Shown here piece by piece: positions 56,612 through 64,000 of a stretch of 64,000 nt of DNA. The DNA is from Breviolum minutum Mf 1.05b.01 (Eukaryota; Sar; Dinophyceae; Suessiales; Symbiodiniaceae), in assembly GCA_000507305.1 (NCBI GenBank), contig DF239279.1, forward strand, positions 178,696 through 242,695. Direction: 5' to 3'. A model generated the notes under the pieces. That model was not told the DNA's origin. It did not search any database and saw only the letters and a list, made by a program, of their open reading frames with translations. The translations under genes were made by a program, and so were the position numbers. Positions within the stretch are counted from its first letter, which is position 1; every line of letters starts with the position of its first letter.

Positions 56612-59600
56612 CTACTGTTGATGGCTGAAATGCTGCACCAGTTGGCAAATACTGTTTGCAATAAATAAATTCTCCGTTTCAATCATCCGTGATGCTACAG
56701 GGGTTTCAGCCATTTTTTTCGAGTTTTTCATGATGCCACACCAAGGATCCAAAGCATATTCTTCCAAGGCCGCTGTCATCTCCTCCTCTGCCTGTTTTCT
56801 ATCCAGGCCTGGCATTGCGAGGTTTCCCAGGTTTTTTGGAGGCTTTAAGAAACCAGCTGCCACACCTGGAACTGAAGACAGCACATCTTCAATCGAGATT
56901 ACCTTAGCCAAGAGACGTGTTCCCAAAAAAAAACGATGCAGAATATAAGATGAAATTTAACCCAAAGTAAAGATGGTTTCGGAAAAATCAATAGGATTTG
57001 CGTAGAATCTTTGTGGGCAACTCTGTGCAAGAGAATAATTCATGCAACCCAGGTGCTTTGTCACTTTCCATACATTCTGGGCCATGCTTCTCCACATATT
57101 TTCTGACAACCTAAGCTGTTGACTGCAAGATACCTCACATCTTGTGGGCATCAGAGTCTAAGGATGCACACCTCGGAGAGATTTGTATGTTCCCCCTTCC
57201 ACTTGCGCATGCCACGTCGCATGATGTCCTTGGCATACGCAGTCATAAGTCAACCGATGTGAGTTCATTTGCTTAAGCATCGCGATTCAAAAAGAATGAT
57301 TCTTGTAGCCAAGAAACCAAACATTCATGCCAAAGAGACTCACTAGTCCGAGAACCAGCTGCCACCTGATGCCAAGCATTGTGAAACTATCTCCTGGCCT
57401 ATGAACTGATTCAGCATCCATTCGTTCATCAGTATCTTCGCTCACAATTTCAGATCCAGCCGACACAGACCTGCCCGTACACATCCATCAAGATGGCAAT
57501 GAGCATGTTCAACAGGAGGAGAACAGCTGCCATCATGTAGGTGCCAAAGAAGAAGAACGCAATCTCAGAAGACAATGGCACATGCTGAATGGAAAAACTG
57601 CCTATGGCATAGTTTCACATTAACAGCAATCTTCTGGCTGACCATTGTATATACTGCCATGTAACAATGTCATGCAATGAAATGCCATTCAATGTTGTTC
57701 AATGTCATTCAGTCTCTGTCTAAATCAATGATTTATAATGTCTTGACATGTTGAATTTTCCTTTCAATCTTTGTTTACCGCGTCTATCACAAACCCATTC
57801 ATGCTTTGGTTTTTCCAACTAAGACTTCTTGAAGTACGTTTCATCTTAGGCTTAGTATTGTAATATCAATCGTCCGATTTTGTCCAATCGCTATTTCTTT
57901 TATTGACAGTCTCATGATCACTTGGTGATGCACTCGTTGAAAGCTCATCTTCTTCACTGACTGATTTCAACAATAAATCAAAGTAATCATTAATACGTTT
58001 GCTGAAAATGTTAGTCAATCAATGTGGTAAAGGATTGTTGTATTTCATTGAAAACCCATAATTGTTTTAGCTCTTACAATCCTTGTACGAATTTTGAAAA
58101 AGGTAGATACTTGATTGTGCTTATGGATTTTCCCAAACAATGGAAAAACAAAAATGAATAAGGTAAACAGTGTCGTTTATATTGTTCATGTTATTTGGAT
58201 AGATATATGATGTGTATATATATATGATACAGTATATGTGCACTGCCGGGTACATAAATTTCATTCAGCTCTTAAATCACAGCTCATTCAGGTCAGCCAA
58301 GAAACCGGCCGTCCGCTGAGCTCCATTTCCTCTACACTGAACTCGCCCATCCTTCACCGAGTCCGTCAAGCTGGAAAAAGAGCATCGAAACAAAGTCCAC
58401 GGTGATGAATAAGATGATAAATAGATCCATTTTAGTGACAAAATTGCCAAAAATAACATGTAGCTCTACTTAATATATCTATCCACTACTAGTTGTATTT
58501 TAGATTATTTTAGCATAGTTATTATGTCATGTTATATCATAGTATAGTCCGTGTTGCACTTTGAACTTACTAGCATAGCATGCATCGCGCTGAATCAGGC
58601 AAGATGCAAGGCTTCCAGCAACGCGAGGCAGGCACGATCAAAGGATGCAAAGGATTCCACTTCTCTTCCAAAAAACGCCATTCCCATCGCAACATAGGTA
58701 AAGAAGATTGATAGGAAGACCTGGAGAAATGTTTGAAAATGACTGTGCTTGCGAAACCCTCTGGCAAACCAAGCTGGAAATTGTCAGTCAGGCCATCAGT
58801 CAGAACAAAATAGAAAAAACAACCTCTTGGATTCTTGGCAATTTTTCCCTCGGGTTCTACTACGGAAAATACAAGCCACATTTTTCTACACGATTCGTTC
58901 CAAGAGACAATTCCAAAGTGCGTCAAGTCATTGGCAGCCAGTGCCAATGTCTTAGTCACAATTGCTAGCCGAGGCTGGGCAGCAAAAGCTTTGAACCTCA
59001 GTTGTTGACTTGCTGTGCCACCAACCCTCCGTTGCAGAATTCCAAGCGTTTCGCCGGGCAGCAAGCGCATCATGATACAAACTGGATAGAAGCCAGAAAT
59101 GAAGCGATTGGCCCTGAAACAAAAGAGGTGGCCATATAGTTGCAATGGAATTCAACTCATTCAACTCCAAGCCAGTAGTGTTTGAAAAAAAACAGTAGTT
59201 CTAATTCTGCACTGTGAATTGAAAAGAAATGTGTTTCATTGTTTTTCATTTCACCATCGAAGTGATTGAATCCTTGGACAGGCCTGACAACATATCCAAG
59301 CTCCTCAACTTGCTGGAAAAGACGCGAGTCATAGGCTCTGGCCTCTAGACCTGATTCACAGTCGCAGAAGCATCACAGTCGTGGCACTTGGAAAACTTTG
59401 GTGAGAAGAGCTTCAGCTTGTGGGTTTGCCACTCTGCCAGGCGACAGGCACTGCTCTGCATACCAGTGGAACTACGGCAAGTCTTATGAAGCCCCCAGTA
59501 GTCCTTGCAGTGAAAAACAAACGAAACTCAATACTGAAAGAGCTTGGTACGCACGACTTCTTGAATGCATTTTCCATCAGAAAAGTTGATGTTAGGGAGG

Positions 59601-62600
59601 GTCTTTCATTTCGAGAACATATTAGGTTTGTCTGTTTCTATGATGGCCCTTTCAGAGGTTCCCATCACAATGGTTTGTCTGCACTGTTTGGGTACTAGGT
59701 GAGGCACCTGCAATGTAAGTGAGAGCTGGTCCTGCCAGGTGTGCCACGTGCAGCAAATGCAAGTTGCTTGGTACTGCAGCCCTGGGATTGTCCAAACGCA
59801 TGGCCCCGGCCTGCCCCAAGCATTGGCTTATCCAAGTAATTAGAATTGCATACGCAAGAACGATGGACACCCAATCCACCACGTTCCAAAAATTCCAGTA
59901 TGATTTCCTGAGCGCAGCATCAAAGGAATTCATGTGCTTCGTAGCATCAGACCCTGAAGATCCCATTCAAGACACTAAGCTCAGCCTGAAAGAAATGTCT
60001 TTGTTGCAAAAGCATGCAACACCAACATGCAACACCACACTTCAAGCTGCCAAGAATCCATGCCTTCCGAATCCGCCAGTCATTTTCCCGGAGTGTAGAA
60101 ATGGCTTCCCAGCCTTGCAGAGATTTAAGATGAGGCTCCAATTATCAGTGAATCATCGGAGGTGACAAGTTTCCAACAGAGTTTGAATTTAAAAATTGCA
60201 ATGAAGCAAACCTTAGTCTTACCATCCATGCAGAAATGTGGAGTTTTGGCTCAAGTGACCTTCGCTCAAGAAAAGAACCGTGATGTGCCCAAAGAAGAGG
60301 ACCTGTAGCAGAGGGCAGCGTCACCAGCTGCACTTGCAGATAGTGACTCTAGATGTGCATCTCTTGGATTCCAAGCCTCATAGAGCCAACTTTCCCATGC
60401 TGAATGAGCTGCCAATTTGAATGACCTCGTTTTTCTGAGAGCCATTCTGCAGGCATCGAAAAGGGAAGCGGAACGGTGATTTGCTGGAGCATCTATTTAG
60501 CTCTCGGCCGGTGGGTGATCTGCTTGAAGATTGTGCCTAGCGAAACAAAGAAAATCTTGTGCTGGACACCACTGCTTTCGAAGTGGACAAGTTGATGACA
60601 AATTGACAACAAGTTGATGAAAGACACCTGAGATCGCAAAAAGGAAGTGAATGCTGGTTGTTGTCAAAACGTCCTCGGCATGAAGCAGCATCAATGGACT
60701 TTAGAAGTCACTGAGGGCAGTGATTGCAGCTTACGGCTTCTTGATTGCTGAGACATGTCAGCACTTTACCTTATGCAGCCATGTCACATATATCTGATTG
60801 TACGTCATGAAAGAGACCTGCTCAGGTTCTCTTCATCTTCATCGTGTTTCAAGCAAGCTAGCCACGGAGCTTGCCAAAACCCACCAGCCTTCACTCGGTA
60901 GGTGCCACTGTCCAACCAACGATTTCGTTCCAAGTCCTGGAGTTGCCCACTGACCTGGGCAACTTGGCAACGGCCAAAGAGGAAATCGCGGTGGAACCCA
61001 AGGCTGTTTCACTTGCTCCACTCTCTGTCCATGTATATATACCTGTATACATATATATGTATACGTATATATATAAGGCTTTTTTAATAAGGATACCAGG
61101 AGTGATTTGACCCTGCTTTTTTTGTCATCCAAATTGCATTCACATTTGGGAACTCCATCAAATAGTCAATCCATTCCGTTTGATCTTCGTAGAAAACCTG
61201 CCCGGGACACAAACGTTGACAGGGGAAGGTTTTTTCAGCAAGCACACTGACACCGCTTGCTAGTTGATATCATAAGACAGGAAAAACATAACAATGAGTC
61301 GTAGTTGCAAGCACAACAAATGCGTGGTCACATTGGGCTTCTGAATACCAGAAGTCTCAGGACAAATATTTTCACTTGGTGATCCTGAGTCATCATATGA
61401 AAATAACAGCAGAAGCTCCATCGGCGCACCTGCTGGGAAACGTCGAATTCCGTAGGCTTCAATCTTACATCCAGGCCCTTAAAATTTCGACACTCTAACT
61501 CCATGGCATTCGCCACCTCGGTGCGGAAGAATATGAGACTGCCAATCCTTCACAGCGGTAGAGGATTCATACAAAATACAAAAGTTCACCGCGACTCTCC
61601 CCAGCCCCAGCTGTAAATGTCTTTTGTGAAATGGACCATCCAAAAACTTCCGGGCATTTTTCTGTCTTCCTGTCTCTTGTGGCCCATGTAAACACTCTAA
61701 CGACTGTAGTCGAGCCGCTGTCGGATTGCTGCATTCGGAGGCAAAAAGCCTGGAGTTCAACACGGAAGGGTCAGGAGGGTCATAGCCCATGGCTGTCTCC
61801 CTTGGGTGACGTTTGATTGTTTAGACTCTCAGACTCTGACTTCCAACATCCTTTGGCACTTGCTTGTTGGATTATATTGGATTCACTACAAAGAATGTGA
61901 ACATGTTCAACATGGCTGATAGAAGGAGCACAGCACTTGCCTTTGCTGTGAAAGCTGCACGCCCCCAATCTTTCGATTGTGCTCCAAGTACCTGAATTTT
62001 CCATTTTTTCAATTTAAACGCAACAAAAAAACACAAAAACGGAAGCAAACTTGGAAATCCCTCTACAGCACAATCGGGTTTGGTGACAGGTAACGTGCTC
62101 GCTTCCATGAAGGTCTTTGTTCCAAGGCTGAAAGTTGCGCCCTCGGAGACCGGGTGCTCAACCGGAAAGTAGATGGCCTGACCCGGAGCGAGGTTGACTC
62201 ACCCTGTCCAGCTGACAAATGCAGTACATCACTACAGGCCAGAAATAAATGCTGCAAAGTGTCAGAAAAACCCAGATGCATCCATGAGTACCAGTCAGCA
62301 AAGGTGTTTACATCCTTAGCCATGGCTACATAGTTAACTGAGAGTTTGACCAGAGTCTGCACCTTATGACGACAGAATGCACCCCAAGCATCCATGTAGT
62401 TCTTGTGCCCCATGTACAGCGGACTTGAGAAAGCGAAATTTGCATTCCTCAGCATTTTCCCACAAATGGCATGGCTGCCTGGCAGGAATCCTGGGTGAGT
62501 CTCAATCAAACAAGAGGGAGTTTTACTGCTGCCAAGTAGCTCTGCAATGTCAAAGTCAATGGCCTTCTCGATGCTTTGGATTGTCTCCGGAAGCTCATGG

Positions 62601-63016
62601 GACAAGTTCCTGACGATATGACAAATGATGGTGAGATGATGATCAATGGAAATATCAAGTGCAAGCAAGTGCAAGCAAGGCACATCATCAGAAACCAAAC
62701 AATCAGCAGAATTGCTGCCTCAGATTTTTTGCCCATCCACAACTGTGCGGCAACGCTTTGCAGTTTTCCTTCAATTCCACTCGCCAAAGCATCCTTGATG
62801 TGCAGCCTGGTTGCTGGCAAGTTCTTGACTGCTGCCTCACCTTCAATCTCTCCTTGCAAATATGATAGCATCACCTTTTCTGGGATGCCATGACCCTCAG
62901 CCAGCAAGGCAAAATGGACACTGTCACGATGCTCAGCCGAAAAAATCGACTGGATGACTGCAAGGCCCCATTTTATGCATCCAGGATTCATTGAGAACTT
63001 CTGAAGGCTCCAAAGC
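56612..63016 (-). CDS. Polycystin-2-like (PKD2/TRPP-type) cation channel, many exons
   Basis: Exons with counted phase: 62684-63016 (WGLAVIQSIF, S1 EAAILLIVWFLM), from 62609 (NLSHELPETIQSIEKA, FADWYSWMHLGF), 62067-62177, 61941-61991 (GAQSKDWGRAAFTAK, donor GCAAGT), 61430-61516, 60889-60954 (LQDLERNRWLDSGTYRVK), from 60627, 59708-59953 (S3 KSYWNFWNVVDWVSIVLAY), about 59060-59113 (CIMMRLL), 58909-58996 (FKAFAAQPRLAIVTKTL), about 58605-58720 (S5 VFLSIFFTYVAMGMAFFG, pore helix FASFDRACLALLEA), 58338-58370 (LDGLGEGWASS), 57471-57584 (S6 FFFFGTYMMAAVLLLLNMLI), 57172-57228 (DIMRRGMRKWKGEHTNLSE) and from 56902 (tail). W.D.GT in the extracellular domain, FWN..D in S3 and FxxxPRL before S5 are polycystin hallmarks (established knowledge). 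S2 was not located with confidence; the N-terminus is upstream. Confidence 0.8.
57590..58330 (-). other. Long intron of the polycystin-like gene
   Basis: About 750 bp of AT-rich sequence between the short pore exon and the S6 exon. Contains TATATG repeats near 58200-58240. No separate gene seen. Confidence 0.6.
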
Positions 63017-63099
63017 CTGCAGATGCAAGGAAATGGAAACCAACTTTGCCAATTTTCTGAGAGCATTTCAATCAGAAAATCCACCTCCACTTCCAAGCC

Positions 63100-63770
63100 A
63101 GGCTCAATGTCAACCTCGTCCAAATTTTTGGGAAACCAAAATTTCGGTAAAATCCCGAAATCCTCCGCAATTTCTGTCCAGAAATTGAGGCAACAGCCCA
63201 ACCAAAGGTGCGGTGCCTGGTGCAATTTGTCGCCAAAAACCGTGAACTACCAGTGCTTCGTGGATTGGGCAAAACCGCAATGCAGCTGCAGCCAAGAAAC
63301 CGTTCAGACTTCCGCTTCTGCATTTCGTCGGCACTGTCCACATTGCTGGGCGCTTCCGATGCCTCCGCAACCCACAGTGGCGGGGATGCTATTCGTTCAA
63401 AGATCTGACTCAGCGAAAATGTCCGAGGTTCACTGAGATCAAGATAATATCAAGATCAAAATGTCACGCATCTACAATGCAAATATACGAAAGAGGTTGT
63501 CAATCTAATATCATCACGCACAGACAACATGAAATGACTGCGAGTATTGAACATCACTGGTTCTGTTGCACGAAAAACAGGTGCCTGACTGTGCCTCACG
63601 GGTGGCTTGACAGGCTTGGCTTGGCTGGGGCCTCCAGTTCTCTTTCCTGTGATCAAACGAAGGACCATGGCTGAAGCTGAGCCAAAAGGGCTACATCGAT
63701 CACATCCAAAGCATTCAAGATCACGTTTGTTGGTTGCATCCGTTTGCCCCACATTGCCAATCTGCTGCAC
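63100..63770 (-). other. Region upstream of the polycystin exons, unresolved
   Basis: Several overlapping frames are open on the minus strand (for example DEVDIEPGLEVEVDFLIEM at about 63080, and EALVVHGFW, DRCSPFGSASAMVL further up). They may hold the N-terminal exons of the channel or the preceding gene. No motif was decisive. Confidence 0.35.
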
Positions 63771-63774
63771 ATCT

Positions 63775-63887
63775 CAAACAAACAAACAAACAAACAAACA
63801 AACAAACAAACAAACAAACAAACAAACAAACAAACAAACAAACAAACAAACAAACAAACAAACAAACAAACAAACAAACAAACAAAC
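63775..63887. repeat. (AAAC)n tetranucleotide microsatellite
   Basis: About 28 uninterrupted AAAC units over 113 bp. All frames are open through it and give NKQT- or CLFV-type repeats that are not genes. Confidence 0.97.
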
Positions 63888-64000
63888 TGCGAAAGTAGCA
63901 GGCCCTGACTATGCTAAACAACCAAAGTAGACCCTAAAGTCTCACTCTCTGCAATGTTCTCTTTTTCTCTTGGCATCACCAAAGTGATCCATGACTTGAG

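Noticed and set aside
57287-57484. Frame GSEIVSEDTDERMDAESVHR after the S6 exon
   Set aside because: It is out of frame with S6 and lies after a good GT donor; the downstream exon DIMRRGMRKWKG fits the channel tail better.
63607-63930. NKQT-repeat and CLFV-repeat frames
   Set aside because: Produced by the pure AAAC array; not a protein repeat family.

Overview
The window looks like nuclear DNA of a dinoflagellate, most likely a Symbiodiniaceae-type species (inference). Every gene I can support lies on the minus strand, giving one unidirectional array about 64 kb long. Genes are cut into many short exons (14 to about 330 nt in the best models) by introns often only 40-300 nt long. Besides GT donors there are repeated GC donors and a few possible GA donors, and acceptors usually read AG followed by G. 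Start codons sometimes sit 10-35 nt after a pyrimidine-rich AG, as expected for spliced-leader trans-splicing, and one start codon is preceded by a piece of the dinoflagellate spliced-leader sequence. A ubiquitin-like/RCC1-like repeat protein of a type common in this lineage is present. I saw no rRNA, tRNA, CRISPR, bacterial operon or plastid gene.

Layout in transcription order (high to low coordinates). 63.0-56.6 kb: a polycystin-2-like cation channel, from S1 through the extracellular domain, S3-S6 and cytosolic tail. 55.8-53.9 kb: isolated exons. 53.2-50.4 kb: a probable nucleotide-diphospho-sugar glycosyltransferase. 50.1-49.2 kb: the start of a second possible glycosyltransferase-type gene. 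48.2-45.7 kb: unidentified genes. 44.5-40.1 kb: an OSCA/TMEM63-type membrane protein with a cysteine-rich ectodomain. 39.4-37.7 kb: unidentified exons. 36.6-35.3 kb: a SEC13-like WD40 protein from its ATG. 35.3-32.7 kb: short unidentified genes. 31.9-30.6 kb: the UBL-RCC1 gene, frameshifted and containing a near-perfect inverted duplication.

30.4-28.5 kb: weak exons. 28.2-27.8 kb: an unidentified acidic protein with the leader relict. 27.1-26.0 kb: a TRM13-type tRNA methyltransferase. 24.7-22.3 kb: an arginine-rich disordered protein and following exons. 21.1-19.5 kb: membrane-protein exons. 19.0-17.6 kb: an unidentified multi-exon gene. 16.7-15.7 kb: an F-box protein with a split CHORD-like zinc signature. 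15.0-10.8 kb: unidentified multi-exon genes. 8.3-7.0 kb: a phase-consistent hypothetical gene with a 14-nt first coding exon. 2.1-0.1 kb: a cystathionine beta-synthase-like enzyme running towards the left edge.

The genes form no pathway; they are housekeeping (SEC13, TRM13, CBS), ion-channel and lineage-specific genes side by side, normal for a dinoflagellate cluster. Exon boundaries were inferred by eye from splice signals, reading phase and family motifs. Exon lengths and phases were counted where stated, but no alignment, transcript or database search was run. There are three runs of N (6312-6547, 9561, 31460), and two of them coincide with foldback sequence.
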